A stretch of 58,892 bases of DNA. Source: an uncultured Bacteroidales bacterium (GTDB lineage Bacteria > Bacteroidota > Bacteroidia > Bacteroidales > Paludibacteraceae). Position numbers and translations under genes: made by a program. Location of the stretch: NCBI GenBank assembly GCA_900319645.1, contig ONPG01000014.1, forward strand, positions 1 through 58,892, written 5' to 3'. Below are positions 18,330-27,910 of the stretch, in pieces. Positions within the stretch are counted from its first letter, which is position 1, and the number at the start of each line of letters is the position of its first letter. The notes beneath the pieces are model-generated. The model was not told the origin of the DNA, ran no database searches, and saw nothing but the letters and a program-made list of their open reading frames with translations.

Positions 18330-19235
18330 TTAGACAGTAGTAGGAACTATCGCATCTTTGTGGTACTCCTTGAGGCCCTCTATCGGGTCCTGCATAATCC
18401 GGCTGATACAGAGACCTTCTGCCTTCATCGCTTTCTCCAGGACAGGGCGGTAGTAATAGGCAATAGAGCCCGTGAAACCCACACTATTTACCATTTTGTC
18501 ATTTACCATTTTGTCATTTGGCATTTGACCGTTTTGGAAGTACTGATGGAGGTTGCGACGGATGAAGTGGATGAAATGGTCGTACACCAGATTGTAGATA
18601 CGCTCGTCGTCCAGATGGTCGGCGCAGAACTTGGAAAGCCCCGCCAGATAGCGGTTCGGGAATGGCTGGCGATAGACGTGCTCGATGATATCAGCCATGG
18701 AGGTGTTGTATTCGCTGAAGAAGAGTTGCTTGAGGTCGTCTCCCAATTGGTTCTTCAAGAGGTCCCCCACCAGTTTCTTTCCCAGAACAGCCGCCGAACC
18801 TTCGTCGCCGAGGATATATCCGAGCGAAGGCACACACCATTCGATGTTCTCACCGTTGTAGAAGCAGGAGCCTGATCCGGTGCCCAAGATACACGCCACT
18901 CCGGCGTTATGACCGAGCAGACCTCTGGCAGCTCCCAGCATATCGGATTCGACGGTTATCTCCGCCTTTTTGAACACCATAGAGAGGGCTTTCTGGACAA
19001 ACACCTTTTTCTCGGGCGTACAACCGGCTCCGTAGAAAAAGATGTGGGTGAGTGTGCCCGCCCACAAAAGCGGTGCTATTTGCGGGAGAAGTTGGTTACT
19101 GACACTGTTGCGCATCGCGTCGCTTGTTTGGAAGAGCGGGTTGATGCCGTCAGTGCGTACATCGGTGGTCTGGCCACTCGCGGTAACAAGGCTCCAATGG
19201 ATCTTGGTACTACCGCCATCTGCGATTAAAATCAT
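18330..19235 (-). CDS. N-acetylglucosamine kinase-like protein (BadF/BadG ATPase family)
   Basis: 301 residues. ASKHA-fold ATPase with the phosphate-1 motif ILIADGGSTKIHWSLV at the N-terminus and a later phosphate-2-like loop GTGSGSCFYNGENIEW; GSAAVLGKKLVGDLL and VGFTGSIAYYY complete the fold. Family members phosphorylate GlcNAc or related sugars in cell-wall recycling. Start at ATG 19235, just upstream of the conserved strand and just downstream of a promoter. Odd: QMPNDKMVNDKMVNSV is encoded by a 15-bp unit present twice (18489-18529, CATTTTGTCATTTAC words), an in-frame repeat expansion in a loop. Confidence 0.85.
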   Translation of the reverse strand: MILIADGGSTKIHWSLVTASGQTTDVRTDGINPLFQTSDAMRNSVSNQLLPQIAPLLWAGTLTHIFFYGAGCTPEKKVFVQKALSMVFKKAEITVESDMLGAARGLLGHNAGVACILGTGSGSCFYNGENIEWCVPSLGYILGDEGSAAVLGKKLVGDLLKNQLGDDLKQLFFSEYNTSMADIIEHVYRQPFPNRYLAGLSKFCADHLDDERIYNLVYDHFIHFIRRNLHQYFQNGQMPNDKMVNDKMVNSVGFTGSIAYYYRPVLEKAMKAEGLCISRIMQDPIEGLKEYHKDAIVPTTV

Positions 19236-19256
19236 AGTTGTAAGTGTTTGCGGGTG

Positions 19257-19304
19257 CAAAATTACGAAAAAATTTTGATATATCAAAAAAAAGTTGTAAA
19301 TTTG
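19257..19304. promoter_or_regulatory. Divergent promoter pair sharing a 16-bp palindrome
   Basis: TAAATTTG (19297-19304, plus) and TAATTTTG (19257-19264, minus) face away from the perfect palindrome TTTTGATATATCAAAA at 19273-19288, whose two arms supply the -33 TTG of each promoter (19-bp spacing each way). Confidence 0.7.
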
Positions 19305-19329
19305 CACGCTAAAACTAATCACAGCAGAA

Positions 19330-20520
19330 ATGATAGGTATCTTCAACGATAATTTTCCGCCTATTTTGGACGGAGTTGGCATGACCGCGCAGAACTATGC
19401 GTACTGGTTGCACAAGAAAGGTCATGAGGTGAGTGTAATTACTCCCTATGCGCCTAATTCGCGTGAGGTAATAGAGGCTGCTGAGTATCCCATCTATCGT
19501 TACACATCCATTCCTATTCCTTTCCGCCATCCTTATCGTTACGGTCTGCCGTACGTGGATGCGCCTTTCTGGCGTCACTGGAAGAAATTGGAGTTTGAGT
19601 TGGTACACACCCATTGTCCGTTCACGTCGGGCAGGTTAGCTTACAGCGCATCGCAGCAACAACATATTCCGATGGTGGCTACGTTTCACAGCAAATACCG
19701 TCAGGATTTTGAGCACAACGTGCCCAACAAACGTGTGGTGGACTGGATGGTGAAGCAGATTATCACTTTTTTTGAGAAAGCCGACGAAGTGTGGATTCCG
19801 CAAGCAGCCGTTGAGCCGACTTTGCGTGAATACGGATACAAGGGTCACGTGGAGGTAGTGGAAAACGGCAACGATTTCTACACACCTGTGCCGCAGATAG
19901 AAATCATGCGCGAGGAAATGCGTACGGAGTTGGGTCTGATGCCGAACGAGACGATGCTGCTCTTTGTTGGACAACACATCTGGGAGAAAAACATCGGGTT
20001 TATTCTCGATTCGCTGGCGTTGATCAAGGACAAACCTTTCCAACTATATATGGTGGGAACGGGTTACGCGGTACGTGATATCCGCCACAAGATCCATGAG
20101 TTAGGTCTCTCGCACAACGTGACGATGTTAGGAAACATCCACGACCGCGAGCGTTTGAAACGAATCGACGCAGCGGCAGATCTGTTCCTGTTCCCGTCGT
20201 TGTATGACAATGCCCCTCTGGTGGTACGCGAGGCGGCGGCGATGCACACACCGGCTGTGATGTTGCAGGAGAGTACAGCGGCAGAGGTGATCAGACCGGA
20301 CGTCAACGGATTCCTCACTGCCAACGATATTCACGTCTATGCCGACAAGATCGTTTGGCTGATGGAGCACCCGGATGTTATCAAACGGGTGGGCGACAAA
20401 GCTTCCGTCACTATCTCGCGTTCGTGGGAGAACGTCATCGAGGAAGTGGTTCTCCGATATCGTGACATCCAGGAATCGTATCGAATCAAGCACGGCTTTG
20501 CCGGCGCAGCAGAAAAATGA
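19330..20520 (+). CDS. Glycosyltransferase family 4
   Basis: 396 residues, GT-B fold. N-terminal domain with IGIFNDNFPPILDGVGMTAQNY and ELVHTHCPFTSG; C-terminal donor-binding domain with LLFVGQHIWEKNIG, DLFLFPSLYDNAPLVVREAAAMH and the EX7E-like acidic pair. Resembles glycolipid mannosyl/glucosyl transferases, acting at the inner face of the membrane. Its stop overlaps the next ATG by 4 bp (ATGA), and an LTA-synthase-like sulfatase follows, so a lipid-linked glycan or phospholipid modification path is likely. Transcribed from the promoter at 19275-19304. Confidence 0.88.
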   Translation: MIGIFNDNFPPILDGVGMTAQNYAYWLHKKGHEVSVITPYAPNSREVIEAAEYPIYRYTSIPIPFRHPYRYGLPYVDAPFWRHWKKLEFELVHTHCPFTSGRLAYSASQQQHIPMVATFHSKYRQDFEHNVPNKRVVDWMVKQIITFFEKADEVWIPQAAVEPTLREYGYKGHVEVVENGNDFYTPVPQIEIMREEMRTELGLMPNETMLLFVGQHIWEKNIGFILDSLALIKDKPFQLYMVGTGYAVRDIRHKIHELGLSHNVTMLGNIHDRERLKRIDAAADLFLFPSLYDNAPLVVREAAAMHTPAVMLQESTAAEVIRPDVNGFLTANDIHVYADKIVWLMEHPDVIKRVGDKASVTISRSWENVIEEVVLRYRDIQESYRIKHGFAGAAEK

Positions 20521-20885
20521 GTAGTATGGTAACCATGATTTTACTGATGTTGCTCCAGACGGCGATGCTGGTGTTGGGGCAAGTAGCTCTCAAGCTTGGA
20601 ATGGCAGATATGCCAGCCTGGCAGTGGAAATGGAGTTATATCTGGCACGAAGTGATACTGAACGCGTGGCTGATGTTAGCGGTTTTGCTGCTGATAGCCG
20701 CCAACCTGTTCTGGATGTGGTTGTTGGATAAATATCCGTTCTCGCAGATCTATCCTCTCACCAGCCTCGGGTTTGTGTTCGGGATGCTGTCCGGCATGTT
20801 CATTTTCCACGAGAGTGTGGGTTATATGCAGTGGATAGGGGTTGTGATGGTCATGATGGGCTGCTATTTTATTGCGAAAGTTTGA
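20517..20885 (+). CDS. Small EamA/SMR-type four-helix transporter
   Basis: 122 residues, four predicted membrane helices (about 5-25, 45-70, 77-95, 100-120), as in ArnE/ArnF or SMR subunits. The stretch YPFSQIYPLTSLGFVFGMLSG is typical of the DMT superfamily. Such half-size proteins act as dimers; in lipid A paths they flip undecaprenyl-linked sugars. It overlaps the glycosyltransferase gene by 4 bp and precedes the sulfatase by 20 bp, suggesting it moves the product of the former. A small-drug exporter is the alternative. Confidence 0.75.
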   Translation: MSSMVTMILLMLLQTAMLVLGQVALKLGMADMPAWQWKWSYIWHEVILNAWLMLAVLLLIAANLFWMWLLDKYPFSQIYPLTSLGFVFGMLSGMFIFHESVGYMQWIGVVMVMMGCYFIAKV

Positions 20886-20905
20886 CAATTGATTGCTAAA
20901 AAAAT

Positions 20906-22645
20906 ATGAAGAATAACGAAGGAGCCAAATTGGAACGCGATTATTTCCGCGCGTGGCTCGCACAAGGTAAACATGCGTCGTGGGTTGTATTCAGCCTGTT
21001 CACGTTGCTGATTTTCTCTCAGACTTTGCTGTTCGACCATTTCGCTTTCCGCGAACTGGCGTTGCAGCCGAGTACGTTGGGCTACGTGGCGAAGCTGTTC
21101 AGCAAGTTAGGCGCAGCGATGATTATTGCCGCTGTCACGTTTCTGATGAAGGACAAACGGTGGCTTATTTTCCTCTCAGTGGTGATAGACACATGGTTTG
21201 TAGCGAACCTCATTTACATGCGCAACAACCATATTCTGCTGGATGCCGAGGCGTTTAATATGTCCGGCAACTTGCACGGCTATTTCTGGTCGGTGTTGAT
21301 CTACATAGAGTGGGGGATAGACCTCTCGTTTTATGCACTGACATTGTTGTTCTGCGTCATTTTTGCCTTCACGACGACGAGCGAACGCAGTTTTATATCG
21401 TGGCTGTGTATGACCGTTTTGTCGGTCGGGCTGAGGCTTTCCGGAGAGGCGATTTATATTCACGATATCAACCGTGCGATGGAGGAGCAGTATATCAAAT
21501 ACGATGCTGTTCCGTTTATCAGGGAGCACCGTGAGCCTGTCTATGGCACGGATTTCCCGACCACGGTGGCGAACACCAGCGTGCTCTATTCGCCTTTGTA
21601 TATCGGTTCGGATTACTATCTGATGGTCAAGGATATCCAGCCTGACCGTCCTCTGACCGCCTGCGATATGCAAATGATGAAAGTGCTGGACAGCGGATCT
21701 GATACGGCTTGTTTGCAATCTCCGCTCATTATTATTCTGTTAGAGAGCCTTGAGAACTGGGTATTGACGCCGCAGATTATGCCGAACCTCTACCGTCTGG
21801 CGCAAAACGATCATGTGTTCTACGCCAACCGTATCCACACGCAGATCGTGGGTGCGCCTTCCGCGGACGGACAGATGATCGTCAACACGGGATTGCTGCC
21901 TATCAACGCCGGCGGGACGTGTCTGCACTACGACAAGAACACCTATCCTGCCATTATGCACCTGGCACCAGACAGCGCGGTGTGCCTGCTTCCGCACGAC
22001 ACCTGCGTTTGGAACCAGACGCATATGTCGCCAGCGTATGGCTACGACACCACAATCATCTACAGCGATATAGACACGCTTCTTTTCCAGAAACTGGACA
22101 CGCTGGTTGATCAGGGTTGGCAGTATATCCAGTGTATCACGCAATCTACTCACGCTCCGTTTGTGAACGAGAAATACTCGTCGCTCGATTTGCCGAAAGA
22201 GATGCCTTGGGTGATGCGCAATTTCATCCGCGGATTCAATGCGCTGGATGACGGTTTGGGTTATTTCATCCGCAAGCTGGAGACGGACAGCGTGCTACAG
22301 CAATACACGGTGGTAATCACCGGTGACCACCGAATCCTGCACTACGAGAAACGCCGTCAGATGCAGCGCTACGCCGACAAGCACGGGATGGATCTGCGTC
22401 CCTCGGATGATTGTCTGCCGCTCATCATCTATTCGCCGAAAATCAGCGGGAACCCGCGTTATACGCAGGATTGCTACCAGATGGATATCTATCCCACCTA
22501 TCAATCGCTGTTAGGCGTGGAGGAGTACCGTTGGCACGGGTTCGGCATCAACCTACTGGACAGCACACAAAAACGCCTCATCTATGAAGATGAAGCGTTC
22601 CCCTTGTCCGACCGGTTGATCCGGAACAATTATTTCGCCAAATAG
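20906..22645 (+). CDS. LTA-synthase-like sulfatase-fold membrane protein
   Basis: 579 residues. About five N-terminal membrane helices (to about residue 170), then an extracytoplasmic alkaline-phosphatase/sulfatase domain. Motifs: IIILLESLENW (metal site and nucleophile region; no Thr is evident exactly at the usual position), GAPSADGQMIVNTGLLP, the late metal-binding ITGDHRI and DIYPTYQSLLG. The family transfers phosphoglycerol or phosphoethanolamine to glycans or lipids. It ends the GT4-EamA operon, which points to surface glycolipid decoration. The acceptor is unknown. Confidence 0.8.
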   Translation: MKNNEGAKLERDYFRAWLAQGKHASWVVFSLFTLLIFSQTLLFDHFAFRELALQPSTLGYVAKLFSKLGAAMIIAAVTFLMKDKRWLIFLSVVIDTWFVANLIYMRNNHILLDAEAFNMSGNLHGYFWSVLIYIEWGIDLSFYALTLLFCVIFAFTTTSERSFISWLCMTVLSVGLRLSGEAIYIHDINRAMEEQYIKYDAVPFIREHREPVYGTDFPTTVANTSVLYSPLYIGSDYYLMVKDIQPDRPLTACDMQMMKVLDSGSDTACLQSPLIIILLESLENWVLTPQIMPNLYRLAQNDHVFYANRIHTQIVGAPSADGQMIVNTGLLPINAGGTCLHYDKNTYPAIMHLAPDSAVCLLPHDTCVWNQTHMSPAYGYDTTIIYSDIDTLLFQKLDTLVDQGWQYIQCITQSTHAPFVNEKYSSLDLPKEMPWVMRNFIRGFNALDDGLGYFIRKLETDSVLQQYTVVITGDHRILHYEKRRQMQRYADKHGMDLRPSDDCLPLIIYSPKISGNPRYTQDCYQMDIYPTYQSLLGVEEYRWHGFGINLLDSTQKRLIYEDEAFPLSDRLIRNNYFAK

Positions 22646-22668
22646 TTTTCCTTGAAAATAGCGTCGGC

Positions 22669-23487
22669 TCACTTCCATCTGTAGCCGATTCCTAAAGAGA
22701 TTGCTTGCGGGTAAATGAGCGCGTTGGCAATCTCTTTTCCTTTCATTTCGCTGTAGAATCCCGCGATGTCCGAGAGGCTGACTTTGTATTGGAAATTGAT
22801 CTGGATACCAATAGGGAACTCGTAGCCAGCCGTCACGCACACGCCGAAATGGTTATTATGCAGGGTGTATAAGCGGCTGTAGTCGTTATTGTCCTCTGCG
22901 TAACGTGCCGGGAGAGAGTTGGTCGTGGTGGTCTGCGGCTGGGATGCTTCATCCGAGTTCTTATATCGCGATATGTTGCTGGCAAAGGTGAAATGGGTAA
23001 ATATACCACCGCCAATCTGTGCGTAACCTTTCTGCATGTTACCGAAGCGACCTAAGAAATAGACAGGTATATCCACGCCAAACGACCACATTCCGTTATA
23101 CTTGAACACATCCGGCCCTTCCTTCACGGCAAAATAGTTCTGCTGGGCTGTGAAAATGACCTGCGGTTGGATAGCAAAGTGCTTGCTAATAAAGAAATCC
23201 AGGAATCCGCCTAACTCTCCGCCGATACGCATATACGAACTCATCGCGTTGTGGTCACGTGTGATGATGAAATTGCTCATATTGGCACCTCCCAGCAGAC
23301 CGCCGGAAACCAGTTTCGGCAGTTTCTCCTGGTCGAGCGAGTCGATGAGGGTTTCTGTATCCCATTGTTCCAGTTTCTCCTTGGCCTCGACAAAATCCTG
23401 TTTGATTTTTGCGCCTGTTTTGGTCTCTTGAGCCATCATGCCGAGTGTTATGTTGAGTAGGAGTGTTAATGTTAGTGTTCTGTTCAT
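22669..23487 (-). CDS. Outer-membrane beta-barrel protein (PorT-like fold)
   Basis: 272 residues with a signal peptide (to about GMMAQ). After a helical linker (about 20-60) come alternating strands: LGGANMSNFII, RIGGELGGFLDFFISKHFAIQPQ, FNMQKGYAQIGGGIF-like segments, ending with the aromatic-rich strand ISLGIGYRWK typical of a barrel C-terminus. Function unknown. It is the last gene after the DUF5686 gene, 24 bp downstream. The loop near QTTTTNSLPARYAEDNND is low-complexity. Confidence 0.72.
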   Translation of the reverse strand: MNRTLTLTLLLNITLGMMAQETKTGAKIKQDFVEAKEKLEQWDTETLIDSLDQEKLPKLVSGGLLGGANMSNFIITRDHNAMSSYMRIGGELGGFLDFFISKHFAIQPQVIFTAQQNYFAVKEGPDVFKYNGMWSFGVDIPVYFLGRFGNMQKGYAQIGGGIFTHFTFASNISRYKNSDEASQPQTTTTNSLPARYAEDNNDYSRLYTLHNNHFGVCVTAGYEFPIGIQINFQYKVSLSDIAGFYSEMKGKEIANALIYPQAISLGIGYRWK

Positions 23488-23511
23488 ATTTGTATGGATT
23501 AGAAGGTTCTG

Positions 23512-26328
23512 TTACAATGCGAAACGGAAGGTGATCTTGACGCCGTTGCGTCCCCAGGCCGGTATTCTGCGGCGGGCGTTCACCATAATCGGTTCGCCGT
23601 TTTCGTCGAGCATCGGATTGCCGGCTCCGTCCATTTTCTGCACTTTGAACGGAAGTTCGTAATCGTTGTAGGTCAATCGGCGGATGTAGTCGATACGGAT
23701 GAACTTGAGAATATTCTCAAATCCCGCGGTTATCTCCATGTACGGCAGTTTGCCGATAGGGGAGGATGTGCGTCCGCTCTCGTACAGGCCATTTGCATCA
23801 AACGTGGCGTTCTGGGGGAAGTCGTACAAACCATTGTTGGATTCGAGGAAGGGGTTGTTTTTCTTGGTCAGACCGCCGTATATACCCGAGAAACTGACCA
23901 CTCCGCGGAGTTTGAGTTTGTTGATACCGGGGATGCGGTTGAGAATCCAACCTTTGAAATAATAGGTGGCGTACAGCGCTACATATTCGTCCATCAGAAA
24001 CTCCATCGGTTTCATTTGGTTGAACGAACGTTGTGCCAGGAAAATACTGGTACTGGTCTGCGGAATATAGAGTTTTGTGAACGGCACTTTCTGCCAGATC
24101 ATTCCCGTTTGCACGCGGAGGTCGAGGTGTCCGAACGCCGAGAACCAGAAGCGTTTGTCGAACATAACTTCCGTGCGATTATAGATAAATCCGTCGCCTC
24201 CGTTGTGGCGGTCGTCGAGGAATCCCACATAGTGGGTCAGGCGTATAGTAGGAGCGTCTTTCTCGATGGCAAACGGGCTGCGGATACCCATTCGGTCGAT
24301 ATACACGCGGCTGCCTGGCGAATACTCCAGTTCCACCATTCCCTCGTAGTTGCGGTAGGAACCGATATTGGTCAACGAGCGGCTGAAAGTGGTGTCGGTG
24401 GGAGTGTAGTTCGGCGTCCAATCAACACGTTGGTATTGCAATGCACCTGCCGCTTGGTTGTTGGTGAAATCAAACGATGTGCGGATAGACAGCTTGTTGT
24501 GCCACTCTTTCATGTATTCCACTTTTGCGTGGAAGACATACTGATAGAAGCCCATCGTGGGTTTGCTCGTCGGAATGGACGCCAGTATATGGTCACGCCG
24601 GATGATGTCGGTGTTCTGTCCCGGCTCCTCCACGTCGTATTGTGCGCTCAACTGAATATGATGCCGGATCCCGTCGTAGGGCTGGCTTTTGTGTTTGTCG
24701 AACGTATAGACGAAGGTGGCGTTGTATTTCGGCCGCAGGTCTTTGGTTCCGAAGGCGACATAGCCTCGGAAGAAGAACTGGTCGTGCAGTTGGGCGGTGG
24801 AGGTACCACCCACGCGGATACGGACACCCTCCAGCATGTTCCAGCTGACGAAGTTGTATATCGGTCCGAAATCGAACTTGCTCTCGTCCAGGTCGCGTGC
24901 CGGAGTGGTGGCTACGTATTCCGAGGTGATGGCGTTCACGGCGGCAATCATGCTGGCGAGTGCGGGTTGGCTTGTTGTCTCTTTGACGAGGTCGTACACC
25001 GAGTTCTCGTATCGTGTGAGGGGTTCGGGGCGCAGGGTGTCCCAGGCTGCGGCTCCCAGACGGAGAGCGGTGGAATCGTTGGTCTCCAGTTCGTCGGACG
25101 TCAGGCTGGAGAAGGTCTCCTTGGGGATAGGCGTCTCCAAGTCCCAGTTGGTGTAAATCTTGGTCTGACGGGCAAGCATACCGCGTTTGTTGTTCAGGAC
25201 GTAGAACTTCGCGTAGGTGGTTGTACGGTCGGGCGCCCAAAGTCCGTTCGGCAACTGGCGGTAACTATGCTCGACCGAGTAGTTGCTCACGAAGTTGAGG
25301 TTGATGTCGGGCGGCACGTTAATTGCGTATTTCTTGAGGCGGTACGTGCTGTCGTTCACGATATAGAGGTGTCCCGTGAAACCGTAACTCTCGGAGTTAA
25401 CCGGCACAAAAGCCAGGTCGATACACGGATAACCGTCCACCATAATCGTGTCCATAATGTAGTATTGGTAGAAGGTCACGGCGAGGGTAGAACTCAGCGG
25501 CGAGACGAAGCGGTTGAACAGCAGGTTCATGCTGTTGTCGTTGATCTCGACGTCCTTGAAAATGGCGTTGATGTTCTCCTGGAACGAGCCTTGCGACACC
25601 AGATCCTCCACACCGAAGATACGTTTTTTCTCCAGAATCTTCTTCTCGCGGTGAGGTTTGCGCTGGTAGTATTCCGCGTTGATATGTTCGCGGATACTGA
25701 CGGTGATGTTGGGATAAACGCCCGTTGTATCGATATATTTCTTGATATACGTGAAGTTTTTCCAGAAGGGTTTCTCCCAGTTGACTTTGATGTTATCCAG
25801 GGCAAAGGACATACGCGAATAGGTCTTCGCGGTGTATTGGTCGGCACTATGCACGTTGAATGAATCCTTGTGCGCGATGACGTTCTTGATCAGTTCCACA
25901 GCCGGGTTTCCTTTGCGTTTGTAATCGCGTTTGCGGTGTTTGGGCGTAACGACAATATCCTGCAAGCCATAGACATCCGGTTTCATCTTCACTTTCACCT
26001 CCTTTCGGTTCTGTCCTTTGCGGAGCGTCAGCATCTCTGTCTTGTAGCCCATCATCTGGAAATGCAGGGTGGTATAGCCTTCCGTATTGCTGATACTGAA
26101 GTGTCCGTCGAGGTCGGAGGTCGTACCGACCGCCGAAGGAACCATACCCCGGTCGGTGGTTGATTTCAGGAAGTATATCTGCACAAAGGGCAGTGTCTCG
26201 CCGGTGTCGGCATCCACGACAGTGCCGCTGATGCCTGTCTGTGGCGGAGCGTCCTGTGCGGACATAGTTGCCGGCATCCACAGACAGCCTAACAAAATGA
26301 GTAATATGTTCTTTTTCAAATTCTTCAC
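23512..26328 (-). CDS. DUF5686 outer-membrane protein with carboxypeptidase-regulatory domain
   Basis: 938 residues from the GTG at 26328, which gives a clean signal peptide (KNLKKNILLILLGCLW ... SAQD); a TTG at 26346 is the longer option. Residues about 30-110 form the CarboxypepD_reg-like beta sandwich (GISGTVVDADTGETLPFVQI, YTTLHFQMMGYKTE). The rest matches the long DUF5686 family: DIVVTPKHRKRDYKRKGNPA, then a large beta-rich region ending RIPAWGRNGVKITFRFAL, like a 16-strand barrel. The family is common in Bacteroidetes; role unproven, probably envelope transport. Start codon and AATTG words overlap just upstream. Confidence 0.85.
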   Translation of the reverse strand: MKNLKKNILLILLGCLWMPATMSAQDAPPQTGISGTVVDADTGETLPFVQIYFLKSTTDRGMVPSAVGTTSDLDGHFSISNTEGYTTLHFQMMGYKTEMLTLRKGQNRKEVKVKMKPDVYGLQDIVVTPKHRKRDYKRKGNPAVELIKNVIAHKDSFNVHSADQYTAKTYSRMSFALDNIKVNWEKPFWKNFTYIKKYIDTTGVYPNITVSIREHINAEYYQRKPHREKKILEKKRIFGVEDLVSQGSFQENINAIFKDVEINDNSMNLLFNRFVSPLSSTLAVTFYQYYIMDTIMVDGYPCIDLAFVPVNSESYGFTGHLYIVNDSTYRLKKYAINVPPDINLNFVSNYSVEHSYRQLPNGLWAPDRTTTYAKFYVLNNKRGMLARQTKIYTNWDLETPIPKETFSSLTSDELETNDSTALRLGAAAWDTLRPEPLTRYENSVYDLVKETTSQPALASMIAAVNAITSEYVATTPARDLDESKFDFGPIYNFVSWNMLEGVRIRVGGTSTAQLHDQFFFRGYVAFGTKDLRPKYNATFVYTFDKHKSQPYDGIRHHIQLSAQYDVEEPGQNTDIIRRDHILASIPTSKPTMGFYQYVFHAKVEYMKEWHNKLSIRTSFDFTNNQAAGALQYQRVDWTPNYTPTDTTFSRSLTNIGSYRNYEGMVELEYSPGSRVYIDRMGIRSPFAIEKDAPTIRLTHYVGFLDDRHNGGDGFIYNRTEVMFDKRFWFSAFGHLDLRVQTGMIWQKVPFTKLYIPQTSTSIFLAQRSFNQMKPMEFLMDEYVALYATYYFKGWILNRIPGINKLKLRGVVSFSGIYGGLTKKNNPFLESNNGLYDFPQNATFDANGLYESGRTSSPIGKLPYMEITAGFENILKFIRIDYIRRLTYNDYELPFKVQKMDGAGNPMLDENGEPIMVNARRRIPAWGRNGVKITFRFAL

Positions 26329-26367
26329 AATTGTACCAATTATCAATAAGCAATAACTAATTCCTTT

Positions 26368-27357
26368 TCACTCTTGCCTTTTCACACTTTCGGCATGAAT
26401 GGTGTCAAACAGTTCTTTTGCGAACTCGCGGCTCAGACCGTGTTGGTCAGCCCATTGTTCTCGCAGGGAGAGTATCTCCTGGTAACGTTGTGGTTGGAGC
26501 GGCGCCATGCCTCGTGTTTTTTTCCATTCTCCGATGCGTCGGCTGACGTCCATTCGAGCGGCGATAGTGTCCCAGAGACGGTCGTCGAGTTCGTCTATCT
26601 CTGCGCGGAGCCACCTCAGTTCTCTCTCGGAGATATCTCGAGTATTGTCTAGGATTGACTGCATGATAGCCCTATATTGAGCCGGTGTGAGCTGCTGTTT
26701 GGCGTCGGAGAGAGCGGAAGATGGATTGCAATGTATCTCTATCATGGAACCATCGTAGCCCAGTTCAGCGGCTTTGGATAGGAGCGCTGCGATTTTATCG
26801 GCATTGCCGCTCATGTGGCTCGGGTCGATGAGGAGCGGCAGCTCGGGCTTTGCTATTCGTAGAGCGTGCGCCATCGACCAGCAGGGCTGGTGGTTGCATC
26901 CTCGATGCACGGCGATAACCGGCACACCCGTCTGCTCAATTCGTTCGATGTTGCCCAACCATAAGGCTGCGTCCTCGCTCACGGGGTTCTTCACCAGGAC
27001 ACCTTTGGGATGCCGTTTGGTCTTACGGATCGTGTCTGCGATCGTTTGTACGGTAATAGGGTTGGCACTGGTACGTGCGCCTATCCACAGATAATCAATC
27101 CCTGCGAACAGGGCCGTACGCACATGGTCGGGTGTTGCCACTTCGGTAGCGACCGGTATGCCGTAGGTCTCTCTGACCTCCATCAGCCAGCCCAGCGCCT
27201 CTTCGCCTGCGCCCTGGAAGGTGTCCGGGCTCGTGCGCGGTTTCCACACGCCCGCGCGATAAATAAAAGGAATAGTGCCGCACTCCTCTTTGAGCAGGCG
27301 TGCGGTTTCCAACACTTGTTCGCGCGTCTCGGCGCTACAAGGTCCGAATATATACAC
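26368..27357 (-). CDS. Bifunctional DAHP synthase / chorismate mutase
   Basis: 329 residues. The N-terminal ~245 residues are the KDOPS-like type I DAHP synthase: YIFGPCSAETREQ, FIYRAGVWKPRTSP, LWIGARTSANP, VLVKNPVSEDAALW, AVHRGCNH, LLIDPSHMSGN. The C-terminal ~80 residues are an AroQ chorismate mutase (ISERELRWLRAEIDELDDRLWDTIAARMDVSRRIGEWK). It joins the first and the Phe/Tyr-branch steps of aromatic amino acid synthesis in one chain. GTG start at 27357, 11 nt after the upstream stop; it is slightly short at the N-terminus because the usual leader before the GPCSAE strand is missing. Confidence 0.92.
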   Translation of the reverse strand: MYIFGPCSAETREQVLETARLLKEECGTIPFIYRAGVWKPRTSPDTFQGAGEEALGWLMEVRETYGIPVATEVATPDHVRTALFAGIDYLWIGARTSANPITVQTIADTIRKTKRHPKGVLVKNPVSEDAALWLGNIERIEQTGVPVIAVHRGCNHQPCWSMAHALRIAKPELPLLIDPSHMSGNADKIAALLSKAAELGYDGSMIEIHCNPSSALSDAKQQLTPAQYRAIMQSILDNTRDISERELRWLRAEIDELDDRLWDTIAARMDVSRRIGEWKKTRGMAPLQPQRYQEILSLREQWADQHGLSREFAKELFDTIHAESVKRQE

Positions 27358-27368
27358 AGGGCGTTCTA

Positions 27369-27818
27369 TCAGTAGGTAATTTGCATGTGGAAATACATCT
27401 CATCCGGCGTCCATCCGTCGGGGTAGATGTAGTCCGAGTTAGTGAGGTAAACCCGCACATATCCGACGCCCACCTCGTAGTCGATTCGCTGGGTGTAGAA
27501 ATACGAAGTATTCTCGTCGATGGGCAACTCATAGAATTGGAACTCCGGCAACTGTATCAGATACGCATTTTCCGTCCGCGGGTTGTACTCGTGGCTCATG
27601 GTCCAAGTACCGTAATCGTAAACGGAAGCGGTAATAACCGGAGTATGGTAGTAATAACTGAACCATTTATTCTCTGTATCATAAGCCCAACCGCCTTTCG
27701 GCACGCTGAAATCCACATTTACCTTGTTGAAACGGCAAGGCTCCTGGGTTCTGGATTCACAGCCCGCAAAAACCATCACAAGGCACACCAGCAGACTAAT
27801 AAATAAACCTTTTTTCAT
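27369..27818 (-). CDS. Small lipoprotein, unknown function
   Basis: 149 residues. Lipoprotein signal (MKKGLFISLLVCLVMVFAGC, cleavage before Cys20). The mature part is rich in Tyr/Trp/Phe, with strands such as WFSYYYHTPVI and YFYTQRIDYEVGVGYVRVYL, suggesting a small beta-sandwich. I thought of GldH-like gliding lipoproteins because of size and composition but cannot support it. First gene of an operon with the DAHP synthase/chorismate mutase, with its own promoter (TAATTTTG at 27840-27847). Confidence 0.7.
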   Translation of the reverse strand: MKKGLFISLLVCLVMVFAGCESRTQEPCRFNKVNVDFSVPKGGWAYDTENKWFSYYYHTPVITASVYDYGTWTMSHEYNPRTENAYLIQLPEFQFYELPIDENTSYFYTQRIDYEVGVGYVRVYLTNSDYIYPDGWTPDEMYFHMQITY

Positions 27819-27839
27819 AAAAACATCAAAATTTCGCTA

Positions 27840-27887
27840 CAAAATTACTGCTTTTTTTGCATATATGCAAATAATTTTGTACTTTTG
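27840..27887. promoter_or_regulatory. Divergent promoter pair sharing a 16-bp palindrome
   Basis: TACTTTTG (27880-27887, plus) and TAATTTTG (27840-27847, minus) flank the perfect palindrome TTTGCATATATGCAAA (27856-27871), whose arms are the -33 elements of both promoters with 20-bp spacing. Confidence 0.75.
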
Positions 27888-27910
27888 CACAATAATTCTT
27901 ACAAACGAAT

